DNA from: Zerene cesonia
Lineage: Eukaryota; Arthropoda; Insecta; Lepidoptera; Pieridae
Assembly: GCF_012273895.1 (NCBI RefSeq)
Contig: NC_052110.1
Location: forward strand, 5,952,001-6,016,000
Direction of reading: 5' to 3'
Length of the DNA stretch: 64,000 nucleotides
Below are positions 1 through 12,800 of the stretch, in pieces (positions within the stretch are counted from its first letter, which is position 1; the number at the start of each line of letters is the position of its first letter). The notes below the pieces were generated by a model. That model was not told where the DNA came from, did no database searches, and saw only the letters and a list, made by a program, of their open reading frames with translations. The translations under genes were made by a program, and so were the position numbers.

Positions 1-190
1 TACAGTGGTTAACGCGTGAGCGTAGAACCGAGGGGTCCTGGGTTCAATTCCCGGTGGAGACGCACAAAAAAAAATGTCTCGGTCTGGCAGGACACAGAAG
101 GCTGATCACCTACTTGTCGGTAAAGAAAATCGATCAGTGAAACAGATGTACATCATCTACCCCATACCCCACTAGGGGACACGGGACTTC
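1..190 (+). mobile_element. tRNA-derived SINE (family T), left end cut by the window
   Basis: Starts with an A-box-like GTGGTTAACGCGTGAGC and a B-box GGTTCAATTCC, then a body that recurs in reverse at 17498-17700 and 57607-57832. RNA polymerase III promoter boxes plus dispersed copies define a SINE. Confidence 0.75.
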
Positions 191-663
191 AATTAATGAA
201 TAAACTGACACTAGTTACGTATAAGTCTTTAAAATTATTTCCAATATAATTATTACCAATATAATTTCTAATTTCTCATTTCTATACCTGTTAAAAAAAT
301 TACTTGTCATATTTTGTTCTTTTTTTTTAATACCAGGAAATGTTTTAGATGGTTTTAGTGCGTATTTTGTATGTGCGCACGTATTAGTCTTTATTGCCAT
401 ATCTTCCATTTCACTGTTGCCACAGATAATATAATACTACACTGTATTACGTAGCTAAAATGATTTTAAAATAACCAAAGATTATCATTTTAGTTAATCT
501 TTATCTTCATTTTAGGGAGTAGTATTTTATTATTGTAGGTTTTTAGTTGGAATCTGTACAACCAGCACAGCAAGTATTCACCTAATAAAAAAAAAAAACA
601 AATTTCTATGATTAATATTTAATAACAGTCTTATTATCTACACTAATTCATTGCACATATTAA

Positions 664-3600
664 CTAAAGCGGGAACCATCTCTGCGCACCGTCTAATCTT
701 ATAACTTCACCATTTAACATTGGGTTTTCAATAATGCTTGTTACAAGATGGGCGAATTCCTCCGGCTTACCCAACCTTGATGGAAAAGGTGTCATTCTTT
801 TGATGAACTCTATCATCTTCTCTGGCAGATATGATACTAACGGCGTATCAAATATTCCTGAAATGTATTTTAATTAGAACACTATAAACTGCAGTTATAA
901 CTATCAAGAGATAACCCCCGACAACGCCACAGACTCGTTCCATAGTCCAAGATTTCCTTGAAAACGAAATTTGGCTTTTTTTGACCCCTCTCCCAACTCG
1001 ACACAGCCTGTCACATTTTAAGAAGATTTGATTTGAAGGTTTTGACCCCCCCTGTCACACTATGTCACATTTCGGTGATACACTAACCCCCCCCCCTGCC
1101 CCTCTTTAACGTGTGACGTAATTTATGGATGACCCCTTATAGATAAAATTATATACATCCTCGTAAGGGCAAATAAAGTAAATATGTTTCGTTATGTCAC
1201 GTCGTTGGTCCGTGATGGAGTCCTAAACTACTTAACCGATTTTAATCAAACTGCACATGGTGTGCCGTTGAGTTTATCTTATACCTTTAAACGAGCAATT
1301 CTTGTATATATATATATATATATATATATTCTCGGAATCGGCTCCAACGATTTTCATGAAATTTAGTATATAGGAGGTTTCGGGGGCGATAAATCGATCT
1401 AGCTAGAAATTTTTTTTAGAAAATGTCATATTCGTGTTTTATCGACTTAAACTTAACGACTCTTCCTGACATCTATTGGCGAATAATAATACTAATACTA
1501 TTTTTTCTTCCTGCCATCTATTGGCGAATAATAATACTAATACTATTTTTTCTTCCTGACATCTATTGGCGAATAATAATACTAATACTATATAATTTTT
1601 TATATTGTTTTGTGTCTTCTTAATGCACGTGTTCACTTAAAAATGCCTAAACGATCTTGGAAAAAACGCTTATAAACAATCTAACTTCACAAAGTTAAAC
1701 CGAGCAAAGCTCGGTCATCCAGTTACTTTACCTTAAAAGGTTGTAGTTTATATCATTTCAATTACGATAAATAACTACCCTGACGGAGCCAAGGTGTGCA
1801 ACCACTTCTATACATACTCACCAGGTGCAATAGTGACATTTCTTATCCCCTGCGATGCCAGGTCCCTGGCTATTGGCAGAGTCATTCCGATTATAGCAGC
1901 TGTGGACGCAGCATACGCCGCTTGCCCGATATCACCCTCCATTGCGATTGCAGATGCTGTATTTACGATAACACCTCTTTGGCCACTCTCCGAGGGCTTG
2001 TTTTTGCCCATCAGAGCAACTGATAGACGAATTGTATTGAATGTGCCTATTGCATTTACCTGTAAAAATAATTTGTAACTATGTAAACCTTGCAAAATCA
2101 TATCTATTTTTTTAACTCTACAATTCAACATATTAAACGAAACAGGCTTGTAACAGTATTAACCCAAAAATGTGCTTTAATTTCATCTTTAATGATGCAG
2201 CACTAGGTTCCCAAGTATAACTTAAAGTTTATTAATATAGCTGTTACTAGCTTTTGCCCATGGCTTTGCACACATTAAATGTAAGCATATTAATACATGT
2301 TATGATACATAAACCTTCCTCTTGAATCACTCTATCTATTAAAAAAAACCCCATCAAAATCCATTGAGCAGTTTAAAGATTTAAGCATATATACAGACAT
2401 AGGGACAGACAGAGAAAGCAACTTTGTTTTATACTATATAGTGGTACACAACTTACATTTACACATTTAGCAAAATGCTCTAAGTCTGATGGTCTATCTT
2501 TATAGAAATTATAAACTTGATGGCACTGCGAATATCCTGCGCAATTAATTAAATTGTCCAGTCGTCCAAACTTGGACATTACTACGTTCAACGCCTTTTT
2601 TACATCTTCTTCTGAAGACACCTGTGACGTAAATATATTATAAAAACCGTAACAAAATACAATATGCATAAAAACTCAAGTATGATGTTTTCACCCATGT
2701 AAGTTTTCATCTTTAAGCCTTATTTATTTATTTATTTATTTATTACTCTTTAACAAAAATTGTACAAGAAACTTAAAAATATATACATATATTAATANNN
2801 NNNNNNNNNNNNNNNNNNNNNNNNNNNNNNNNNNNNNNNNNNNNNNNNNNNNNNNNNNNNNNNNNNNNNNNNNNNNNNNNNNNNNNNNNNNNNNNNNNNN
2901 NNNNNNNNNNNNNNNNNNNNNNNNNNNNNNNNNNNNNNNNNNNNNNNNNNNNNNNNNNNNNNNNNNNNNNNNNNNNNNNNNNNNNNNNNNNNNNNNNNNN
3001 NNNNNNNNNNNNNNNNNNNNNNNNNNNNNNNNNNNNNNNNNNNNNNNNNNNNNNNNNNNNNNNNNNNNNNNNNNNNNNNNNNNNNNNNNNNNNNNNNNNN
3101 NNNNNNNNNNNNNNNNNNNNNNNNNNNNNNNNNNNNNNNNNNNNNNNNNNNNNNNNNNNNNNNNNNNNNNNNNNNNNNNNNNNNNNNNNNNNNNNNNNNN
3201 NNNNNNNNNNNNNNNNNNNNNNNNNNNNNNNNNNNNNNNNNNNNNNNNNNNNNNNNNNNNNNNNNNNNNNNNNNNNNNNNNNNNNNNNNNNNNNNNNNNN
3301 NNNNNNNNNNNNNNNNNNNNNNNNNNNNNNNNNNNNNNNNNNNNNNNNNNNNNNNNNNNNNNNNNNNNNNNNNNNNNNNNNNNNNNNNNNNNNNNNNNNN
3401 NNNNNNNNNNNNNNNNNNNNNNNNNNNNNNNNNNNNNNNNNNNNNNNNNNNNNNNNNNNNNNNNNNNNNNNNNNNNNNNNNNNNNNNNNNNNNNNNNNNN
3501 NNNNNNNNNNNNNNNNNNNNNNNNNNNNNNNNNNNNNNNNNNNNNNNNNNNNNNNNNNNNNNNNNNNNNNNNNNNNNNNNNNNNNNNNNNNNNNNNNNNN

Positions 3601-4663
3601 NNNNNNNNNNNNNNNNNNNNNNNNNNNNNNNNNNNNNNNNNNNNNNNNNNNNNNNNNNNNNNNNNNNNNNNNNNNNNNNNNNNNNNNNNNNNNNNNNNNN
3701 NNNNNNNNNNNNNNNNNNNNNNNNNNNNNNNNNNNNNNNNNNNNNNNNNNNNNNNNNNNNNNNNNNNNNNNNNNNNNNNNNNNNNNNNNNNNNNNNNGGT
3801 GGCAACTGAGGAGAGAGTGTTGAGAGTCCGGTGTTTCGTAGTAGGATCAAGAGAGGAAGAGGATGAAAAGTACTCTACTAAGCCTTTATATTATCTTGTA
3901 GGAATATCGGTTTAAATAGTAGTCTTTATATTATTCCAGTTGTCGACCTATCTACATACCAAATTTTATTGCAATTGGTTAAGTAGCTTTTTCATGAAAG
4001 AGCAACAAACACACACATCCTTACAAACTTTCGCGTTTATAATATTAGTAGGAAGTAGTAAGTAGGATTCACATTCAGAATAAATATGAAAAAAACTACC
4101 CCACATTATATTATGATTTTATAAAAATACTAGCTGACCAGACAAAAACTGTTCTTCCTTACATTTATCATGAAGGCGTATGAAAAATTGATGTTGGCTG
4201 ATTCTCAGACTTAACCAACATGCACACAAAATTGTATAATAATCGGCCTAGCTGTTTTGGAGGAATATGGGAATGAACATGTGACACGGGAATTTTATGT
4301 ATTATATTAAATTTTTCTTCACAACTTGCTTGCTCTGCTTAGCTTATCTATATATTTTACTCTAAGAAAAGTCAAATATCATGAATATTATCAAAAAATG
4401 GTAAAACCATCCTTAAGTACAATGTGATGGGAGTGACATTATCATGAAATTTAATTTTTTTACGGATAATATTAATTGGTTCTGCAATGAATACCACTTA
4501 CGCAGCCCTTAGAGGCTATAACGTTTTCACCAAGAGACTTTGCAACTTCTTCTGCTCTTGTCCCTTGAATATCTAATATGACTACTTTTCCACCATTTTT
4601 AATTAAGGTCTCTACTGTAGCTTTACCAAGACCTGAAGCTCCTCCAGTAACCAAGCTGACCAT
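664..4663 (-). CDS. HSD17B10-type short-chain dehydrogenase with altered catalytic motif
   Basis: Four exons are visible: 4502-4663, 2457-2621, 1822-2059 and 664-857, with matching phases and GT..AG borders. The product is about 252 residues. Human HSD17B10 has 261, and fly scully is about the same length. The 1000-N gap lies inside the first intron and hides no needed exon. Seen: cofactor loop GGASGLG (residues 7-13), NCAG (80-83), NTAS with Ser145, GQAAY with Tyr158, and a family-typical end IIENPMLNGEVIRLDGA. Family members are mitochondrial NAD-dependent 3-hydroxyacyl-CoA/steroid dehydrogenases and also subunits of mitochondrial RNase P. Odd: the lysine four residues after the catalytic Tyr is Thr162 (codon aca), and the Asp of the usual ADV motif is Cys54. 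It may be an inactive paralogue or a structural subunit. The start is the ATG at 4663. A possible acceptor just upstream (ag at 4667-4668) means a small 5' exon could exist. Confidence 0.92.
1290..1600 (+). repeat. composite repeat with 45-bp tandem array
   Basis: A (TA)n tract and a body starting CTCGGAATCGGCTCC are followed by three 45-bp units (1461-1595). The body and one unit recur at 19085-19345. The open frame across it is a by-product, since 45 is divisible by 3. Confidence 0.8.
2798..3797. other. assembly gap, exactly 1000 N
   Basis: Run of exactly 1000 N inside intron 1 of the HSD17B10-like gene. The exons on both sides keep strand, order and phase, so the contig order and orientation look right here. 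Confidence 0.99.
3893..4065 (-). mobile_element. family A element, partial
   Basis: Shares the conserved core (CATCCTTACAAACTTTCGCG and ATAATATTAGTAGGA end). Confidence 0.6.
4130..4318 (-). mobile_element. family B element, diverged
   Basis: Shares the GATTCTCAGAC...CACACAAAAT core in reverse. Confidence 0.5.
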
Positions 4664-5368
4664 ACCCTTAAAGCATACAATTGTTATTGCAAATTTTTTG
4701 TCCAATATAGGTTACAGATTTGTTTACATTTTGAAACTCAAATAAACTTGCATTAAGTACCTTTAACATAGTTGCTATGAATGATTGCAACTGTTTTTTA
4801 CTAGTGCCTCTTTTTTAAGATTGTATAATAAATCGTGTTTATCAGTACAATTTAATTGTTTTTAATTTCCAAATTCCAGACTCTAGTTTAAATTTTCTAG
4901 GTTAAGACGACAGCGGCGACATTGATGTATACCACATCGTCGCAAAACAAGATGAATATCGCCTACCCATTAAAATATCTAATCCCTCTCTAAACATGAT
5001 TTTATTTCATTGAAATTTATTTATTAATTTATTTCGTTTTCCATAAGTAATTCCATAAAAATTAAAAACAATAACATACAAATTGTAAACCGAAGTTATC
5101 AATACGGGTTTTTTCATTTATAGTAACACTAAGTCATTTTCCGGCCCGTTTGGAAAAAATAGGAAAATGGTGAAATTTGTTTTGGTTTCGTATTCTTGAT
5201 CCTATTGCACCAAATTATGAATTAAACATAAGATAAAAACGTTGAAAAACATAATTTACTTATCTTTCGCGCTTTTAGGAATACATTTAAATTAACACTG
5301 CATTGAAAATCTATCGCTATCGCCTCGTTCAACTGTGCATTAAGAATTTAAGATCGATTTTGAGTATT
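4664..5368. promoter_or_regulatory. divergent intergenic region between the HSD17B10-like gene and TMEM169
   Basis: About 700 bp separate two divergent start codons. It should hold both promoters and 5' UTRs, and perhaps a small 5' exon of the dehydrogenase. I could not assign a TATA box or initiator with confidence; this is inferred from gene orientation only. Confidence 0.4.
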
Positions 5369-7089
5369 ATGGCTCAAGTTGAACAACCTTTATTTATTCT
5401 TCCCAAGAAACGAAACGGGAAAAAGCAAAATTCAATCGCTGGTCATGTCGATCACATAATAACTGTTCAGGTAAGTTTTATCGTTGCGAAACGATTTATT
5501 TCTTTTTCATAATTTTTAAAGCGTTTGTTTCTCATTTTTAATTAGTATAATTTATTGCTATAAATGTGTGTTTTTAAAAACTAAGAAATAACAGATTTAC
5601 ATAACGTTTTCCGCGTATCCTATTAATATTAAAAACACGAAAGTTTATAAGTATGGATGGATATGTATGTTCCGTGTGTTTGTTACTCTTTAACTCCAAA
5701 AAAGCTTATCGTCTAATATATAAAATTCTAGTGTCACAGTTTTCGTTGCCATACTCCTCCGAAACGGCTTGACCGATTTTGATGAAATTTTTTGTGCATA
5801 TCGGGTAGGTCTGAGAATCGGCCTACATCTATTTTTCATACACCTAAATGATAAGAGCAAGGCAGAACAATGTTTGCTGGGTGCAACTAGTATCTATATA
5901 AAATTTGGTACAGAGATAGATTATAGCCTCGATTATCACATAGGTATTTCGATAACAATGATATTTTTATATCGGACAGGGTGCCACTGATGTTGAAGTA
6001 CCAACAAAATATAAAAACGGGTTATCACCTGTATCTGAACATGTTGCAAATGGTATAATACATTCTACTATGGAGGGCCTCAAATCCAATATGAAAATTA
6101 ATTTACCCATCATCAATGATGTCCATGATGAAGATTTGAATGAAACAAATGATCAATCTAAGTCTGTTCAGAAGAATGGATACCAACCTCTAACTTTAAA
6201 CAGCAGCCGGGAGATAATCGACCTATCGCCCATCTATGAAAACTCCTCAGACGCATGCTCTAGTCATGGAGACTTGCGTGAAGATAATGAATTGCAAAAG
6301 AGTTGTAAAATCCTTAATTCAGAAAACAACGAAAGTTCTTGCCCAACACCCAACAGTCTATCACAAACCTACTCGGAAAACAGTTTTGAAATGGGCAATA
6401 TGACAGACAGTTTGAAAAATAGTGCAAAGAGAAAGAAAAGAGTTAACATTGTGTCTGGAATTACTGAGTCAGATAACACAGAGACTGAAGTGACTGCCTT
6501 GAGAGTGGATTCTGAAGCATCTCTTACCCCCGATTGCTCTCTATCTGAGAGCAAAGACAGCTATTTAACCATGACAGGCACAATTAAACGTGGAAAGAAG
6601 AAAGGTCAAAATGTTGATGTCAAACTCAATATTTCCAGAGAAGAACTTGAAATTATTGAAGCTTCTATTGTAGCGGACGAATTGAGCAAAATGGATGTGT
6701 CTAAATGCTCCCTCTATAATGGGCCACATATATTTCTTTTCAGTTTGGTGTGTGTTCCATTTGTAGCATGTATATCTGCTGCCTATTCATTTTATATAGG
6801 CACATTGGCATGGTATAATATTTTCTCTCAGGTCACAGAGGAATTTAGCTGCGTAAGGAAGGTGTTATTGGCACCAATCGTTATTTTGTCATATCCATTC
6901 TTGATTGTCATATTTACAATTGGACTCGGATTGTATGCAGGTATAGTACAGTTGACTTTCAGTGGTGCAAATTGGTGGAAAGATGTATGTGACTTTGAAA
7001 AGGGTTTTTATGGTTGGCTTTGTAATGTGTTAGGTATGTCTGAATGTAGTCCATATGAAGTAGTTGTTTTGTTGGACGTTAAGCCATAG
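5369..7089 (+). CDS. TMEM169: transmembrane protein 169 (TMEM169)
   Basis: Two exons, 5369-5470 and 5980-7089, give 403 residues. Exon 1 starts MAQVEQPLF and ends at a clean GTAAGT donor. The first 220 residues are acidic, Ser/Asn-rich and probably disordered. The family signature follows: MTGTIKRGKKKGQ (about residues 232-244), GPH, a first membrane segment (about 285-307), GTLAWYNIF, a second membrane stretch (about 329-358) ending GLGLYAGIVQL, then WW, a FEKGFYGWLC block and ECSPYEVV near the C-terminus. Vertebrate TMEM169 shows the same order of motifs. The N-terminal tail is longer than in human (about 297 residues total). The molecular function of the family is poorly known. The 3' UTR may run to an AATAAA at 8176-8181. 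Confidence 0.93.
5717..5890 (+). mobile_element. family B element
   Basis: Near full-length copy in the TMEM169 intron, ending GGGTGCAACTAG. Confidence 0.55.
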
Positions 7090-8280
7090 ACCATAAAGGG
7101 GCACTATAAACTCTCCATTTATAGCTATAGAATATGATTGATTGGTTTGGTGGATTTTTGCAAATATTTGAATACGTAACTCGCACAAACTCAGGTTATA
7201 ATTTAAAAGGAAGGCATATTAATTTACTAAATTTATAAAAAAAACTGAAATGAAGCGTAGTTAATTCTGTTTTAGTAATTTCGTCATACCCTTCTATAAT
7301 ATAAGGGAAATTTATACAATTAGCTAATGAAACACTGCCATATTATATACTTATTAATAAATTAGAATTAAAAAAGATAGGTGTAAGTGTTTACATATCT
7401 AGTCAGCTTTTTAAATGTAGCGTTATTTGTTTAATTGATGGTTTGGAAAATTTGGGAGTGGAATAAATGGGATCAAAAACCGAAAAGACTTAATGGAGTG
7501 AATTTTTGAACGTATTTATACTTAATTTTAATGTAAGGTGTACAAAAATGTTTTAAACGGTTGATGTATTAGTTTGTAGACGGAAAGACTCAAATTCTTA
7601 ACTTCCTGTTTACTATCTTCCATATTTTATTAACATACCAAATATAATTTTATCTAGTCAAGCATTTAATTGCATTATAGTTTATATTTTGTAAAAAAAC
7701 TTTTATTACAAAGCTACTTATTGTTAAGTACAATTTATAATACTGATTTATATTATTTTAAAGTCAATTTTAATCAAAATGTTAAGCATACCATATCACT
7801 TTCATCGTCAAATAGGTTGTGCTTTTTATTTACTACCAAGATGAAGTTTATAACAAAATAAGTGTATTTTGCACAAATGATATGTCATATATAATATTTA
7901 TTTAGCATAAACCTAAAGTTTGAGTAGGAAAGCTTCTACGCAAGATTATTGTCATTATATAATACAGATGCTTTATGCAAACAATGGTAACAGTTATATT
8001 TTAAAGTAAACAAAATAACCAATAAAGAATTAATTGCTTAGCAAATTTATTGATCTATAACATGCTTATGCATCTAAGTATGACTATCTAGTTTGTCAAA
8101 ATTTGTAATACACATAACCAACATATATGTATGAAGACTGATGTATTCTAGTCACTATTGTGTCCATTTTCTACAAATAAAATATTTTACAAAACAAATT
8201 TGTTTTACTCAACAGAAAACTACAAAATATACAACTTTAAAAATTATAGCTATTCAATCACAATTCAGGTGTTGATGAGT

Positions 8281-8661
8281 TCATGATGGATTTGCTTGAC
8301 TTTTGCTATCTTGGGTTTGCTTATCCTTCATCTCTGTATCTATTCTCTCCTTTGCTCGAACAATTTTTGATTGTAAATAAAATGAACCACCTTTAGACTT
8401 ATCGTTTACGTTGAATAAGTGTTCATAGTTATTCTTGATTTTTTCTGGATCTAATTTCTCTATATTAAGAATTTGCATAGCTTCTTCTAAAGTAAGACCT
8501 GTAGATGCGTTTGCGGCAGCCCGCCTGGCGCCCTGAGGTCCACCACCAGCTCTCTTAGCTGCTTCTTGCGATGCTGCAATTTCCTGCTTCAAAGCTCGCG
8601 CAAACGCTTTGCCAACGACCTGAGCGCCGAGGACAATTATTTGAGCAATATATTTAGCCAT
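8281..8661 (-). CDS. PAM16: mitochondrial import motor subunit PAM16/TIM16 (Magmas)
   Basis: Single-exon reading frame of 126 residues, the usual length for the family. It opens MAKYIAQIIVLGAQVVGKAF, a conserved hydrophobic N-terminus that binds the inner membrane and import channel. The J-like domain follows (about residues 54-110), with LTLEEAMQILNI, then YEHLFNVND and GGSFYLQSKIVRAKER. PAM16 is a degenerate J-protein. It lacks the HPD motif and pairs with PAM18 to control mtHsp70 during protein import into the matrix. The C-terminal tail is polar. The fly orthologue is black pearl. It converges on TMEM169 and is divergent from ZCCHC10. Confidence 0.95.
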   Translation of the reverse strand: MAKYIAQIIVLGAQVVGKAFARALKQEIAASQEAAKRAGGGPQGARRAAANASTGLTLEEAMQILNIEKLDPEKIKNNYEHLFNVNDKSKGGSFYLQSKIVRAKERIDTEMKDKQTQDSKSQANPS

Positions 8662-9155
8662 ACTTGATTAGTAAATTAAACGACGCAATATTATTTTTCA
8701 TTACGGAATCATCTCAAAATTTACAAAGTTGACATTTTTCTCGATACTATTTATTTTTTGACACCTTGACAAAGTAAGGTTATGCTGCGTTCATTATTTT
8801 TTGGAAGCAAAAGTTAAACTTACATATCAGCTATAAAATCTAATATTTTTATTTAATTTCTGTTAATACAGCTTCCTCGTTTGTTTTTGTATCATAAAAT
8901 TAACCTACATTCTAATATAATTAATTTAGTGAAAAGCCGTAACAATTTACAGAATTCATTATTATGTTTGTCAATCTGTCAGCTGTCAATTTCAATGATT
9001 TGTGATGCCCACGCTTGACTATTGTTGCAGTTTATTAATTTGCATCACTTGCATTTGAGAATCCAGGAAGTGCAGGACACGTTCTTGATCGCCATTCTTT
9101 ACTACCTGTTAATAAGAAATTGCGTTCGGTCCACGTTGATACTTTCGTATACAAG
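8662..9155. promoter_or_regulatory. short divergent promoter region between PAM16 and ZCCHC10
   Basis: 494 bp lie between divergent start codons, so a shared bidirectional promoter is likely. No specific element is claimed. Confidence 0.45.
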
Positions 9156-9845
9156 ATGACTTTGGGAACTTACAACAGACACCAAGCGGAGAAGAAACGG
9201 TATTGTTTTACAATATGTTTTAGGTTTCAATATCATTTTGCGTCCTACAGATTGATAATTATTGATTTGTCTGCAGGCAAGCAGCGCTAGCGGCCGCATT
9301 TCCTCAAGGGATACGTTGTCAAAAATGTCTTCAATATGGACATTGGAGCTACGAATGTACTGGCCAACGCAAGATTCTCGTCCGCCCTTCCCGTACGCAA
9401 GTGCTTAAGAAGAATTTAAAAGCCAAGGAAGAAAAGTGCAGGTTCGTATTTTAAATAATAACCGCCATTTTCAAACTACCCTCATTTTTTCTATAAATCT
9501 CTGAAACTTTGTGGTAATCTGGACAATTTAAATAATTTTATTTCTAACAGTATATGTAGTTATTCAATTGCATATTATTATTGCCACTTAATAATTGATA
9601 TATTAATCAATGACCCTAATAATTTTTGTTTTAGTGATGGCAAATGCAAGATCCCTGCGAAAAAGAAGCGCTACTCAAACTGTGATGACTGCTCCGATGA
9701 CGATTCTTCTTCATCAGGATCCTCGTCAGATAGCTCGTCCTCTGATAGTGATTCTGACAGTGGAAGCGAGTCTGACAGTGGAAGCAGCAGTGGAAGCTGT
9801 TCAGATAGCGGCAGTGGCTCGGAATCTGATTCTTCTAGTGACTAA
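9156..9845 (+). CDS. ZCCHC10: zinc finger CCHC domain-containing protein 10
   Basis: Three exons, 9156-9199, 9277-9441 and 9635-9845, give 139 residues with consistent phases. The middle exon encodes one CCHC zinc knuckle, CQKCLQYGHWSYEC (C-x2-C-x4-H-x4-C), followed by a basic segment with RPSRTQVLKKNLK. The family's zinc finger reads almost the same. After a KKKR patch, the last exon is nearly pure Ser/Asp/Gly/Glu, the acidic low-complexity tail typical of ZCCHC10 proteins. CCHC knuckles bind single-stranded nucleic acid; a nuclear RNA-related role is inferred. Intron 1 is only 77 bp. Several AATAAA signals follow between about 10220 and 10730, so the 3' UTR may be long. Confidence 0.92.
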
Positions 9846-12800
9846 GTATTCTTTAAGATTTTATTGAATAAGCAGCAATGTTTTTAGTTCAGATTCTATT
9901 GTCCTTGGAAGATTTCAGTTTAAGATTCTATTGTGTCTTGAAACTTTTCCTACATATCAGTAAGGGATTGTCTTTTGTAAATTCCTTTTTATACTGCTTT
10001 TTTACTATTCTATATTTAAATTTATATTCTTTTACTTTTTCTTGTTCAAAATTTAAAAATGAATACATTGCATGCTCATTGATTTGTAAAATAATGCTGG
10101 TCATTCAGAAATAGGGTAAGATTTTTATTAATTCTATTTATTTTTTCAACTCTTTTGTCTGTACTTGAATATTTTAGTTTTTGTATTGTTACCTGATTTG
10201 ATGAGATTTTTTAATATTCTTGAAAATAAAAATAACATATTTGAAAAACGGATGTTGTTATTGCTATTTATGAGAATGAGAGATATATTGTAATGATGAT
10301 TTAACTATATGTGATGTACTAGTATTTTGTAGAAAACATTGTATGACTTTAAATTCTGATGTCTATAATTTAACTATAAGGCACAAAATAACAATTGTTA
10401 ATATTGCACTTGGGTGATATTTGACAAAATTTGGTTGTTAATAAAGTTATATTAATAATTGTGTTTTATAAGATACCTGATTGTAATATAAATGATTGTT
10501 ACATCTAGAGTTAAACTCATAAATGTAATGTTATAGAGGCTTTGTAAATGTGCAAATAATTATATTTTGTTTAAAATTGATTTATTTTATAAGACTGTAT
10601 GTGTAAATGTCGTAAAATAAATTTTAGTTTAATGTCATACGATTTTTAATGTGAAAATATGAATAAAATTTAAGATTTTGACAAATTCATTTTGTTTTAT
10701 TATTCTCATGTTCATGGCATGAAATAAAACAAATCCATTTGCAAATGCGAAGGTTCTATATTCAAATATCTCAAATACCTCAAATACTTATTTTTCTAAT
10801 AGTATAAAACTGATTTCAAATATTATTCTCTGTCATAATGTAGAAAAATTGAAATATATATTTTCGACGTGTAAATAAGCCGACACTAAGAATGCCTCTA
10901 ACCGACACCAAGAATCTATATCAAGGGATTGAATATTCTATATTCGGTGTCCAGGCCGAGATAATTACAATTTGCATCATATTGCATTTTAATTACGTAA
11001 CTGCGCGGCTTTACATGCGCGCAATATTATCGATTTTCTTTTAAAGACGATTCTAAAATTAAGCGTTGGAACTGTATAGAAGCAATTAGACATGAATATT
11101 TGATAAAATTGAGTGGCCAATGGAAAAACCCGGTCATTGTTCCAAAGTCAATAATTCTTCATGACAAATCTAAAATTCTAAAGTATCACAGATTATATAA
11201 TTCTATACATGGTACTTATTCTTTATTTGTCGTAGCTACCTTCATCTAAATTTATAAATAACCCCTCATCTTTTCTTATCTGTTTTAATTATAAAGGAGA
11301 GTTTGTTTGAACGCGGTAAACTCGGGAACCATTGGACCGATTTAAAAAATTCTTTCACCGTTCAATATGTACGTAATCTTAATGTGCTGTAGGCTATTTA
11401 GGTATGTACCACGCGCTAAACCAGGAGGGCCTAGTAAGCAATACACATTTCCTCTTCTTAGTTATAACATTTCTATCATGAGTAGCATAAGAAAGTTATA
11501 TTTGATATATATATAAAAACCAATATTGTAAATATTTTGAAAATAATACAATATGATGAATAGACGACAGCGGTGGCAAAGTGATTAGGACCTGATTCCA
11601 ATCAAAGATTATAACCTGAACCCCACAGGAGGCCCGTGTGAACACACATGAGCTGATGATGATGATAAATATAGAGGTTTTCATTACATATTAGTGGAAA
11701 TAGTACCTAATGCGAGTAACGAACATGCATATTTTACCGAGCTTACACAAACTTGTTTGTTCGCTTAGCTATTCGTACGAATGTGTAAACGTGGCATTAA
11801 CGATCAATTTGTACCTAGCGTTTCCACCCCTAATGACCATCAACATTACTACAAATATAAATTGTTATAGCTTTAATATACATCCGTATAATCATTGTAA
11901 ATACATTGAGTAACCCTTATTTCTTTAGTGCATTTTATCACAGCGTATTTTGATGAATTGTTATACTTGATATAATCTTGCATTGTCCGACCATAACGCA
12001 GAATGCGCTTAAAGTTTAGTTTCCATATAAAAAGATAAGACTTTTTTACAATTATTATGCGAAGCAGTTCCAAATCCAACAAATCTAAGAATCCTTTTAG
12101 CTTTTGTAGTTTCATAAGTGTAAAAAAATGCAATAATTTTAAGACAAACTAGATGCCTGTATTTAATGTACCTCCAATATTTTTAAATATGTGTGCGCGT
12201 TATGTCTCTAATAATTAATTCTAGGACAAACACGTAAGATTTGGCCATCGATATAATGGACCACATTCATGCTTTATTATTTATTGTCAGTCGACATTAC
12301 AATTATTATAATAACAGTTAACAATGGCCCAATGAAAATATTATAATAGGACAAAAAAAATGGGGACAGAACAAAAAAATTAAACGATTTCCATCTAAAT
12401 TCAATATCATTCATATTTATAAAGAACAGTGTTTTAATGTTTCTAGTCATATTCTCGCTTCCAAAAACCTTTTCATATGCGATTAGCAATAAAAAAAATA
12501 TTATTTCAAAATCAATTTATTTCCATACAACATTACAAAAATACGTTCAATTATTCATTGATCAGTTACAAATTTGAACCCGCAAAATGTATAAATTCAA
12601 AACTTTGTACTTTATAAGGCACGATTCAAAGAGGTGGGAAATATTCACAGATCTTTCGATGATAAATAATCAAAGACAAAATCGCTAAATAACTATAAAA
12701 TTACAATTAAATCAAATAATAACTAACCCTTAAAACTATATCTAACTACAAAACATTTATTAATACATCAAACATGATAAAATTAACACATATTTAAAAA

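Noticed and set aside
1423..1636. Open frames on both strands with repeated hydrophobic peptides
   Set aside because: By-product of a 45-bp tandem repeat inside a dispersed element.
2792..3850. Long minus-strand frame across unknown bases
   Set aside because: Almost entirely N; the same holds for frames across 44465-45553 and 52577-53788.
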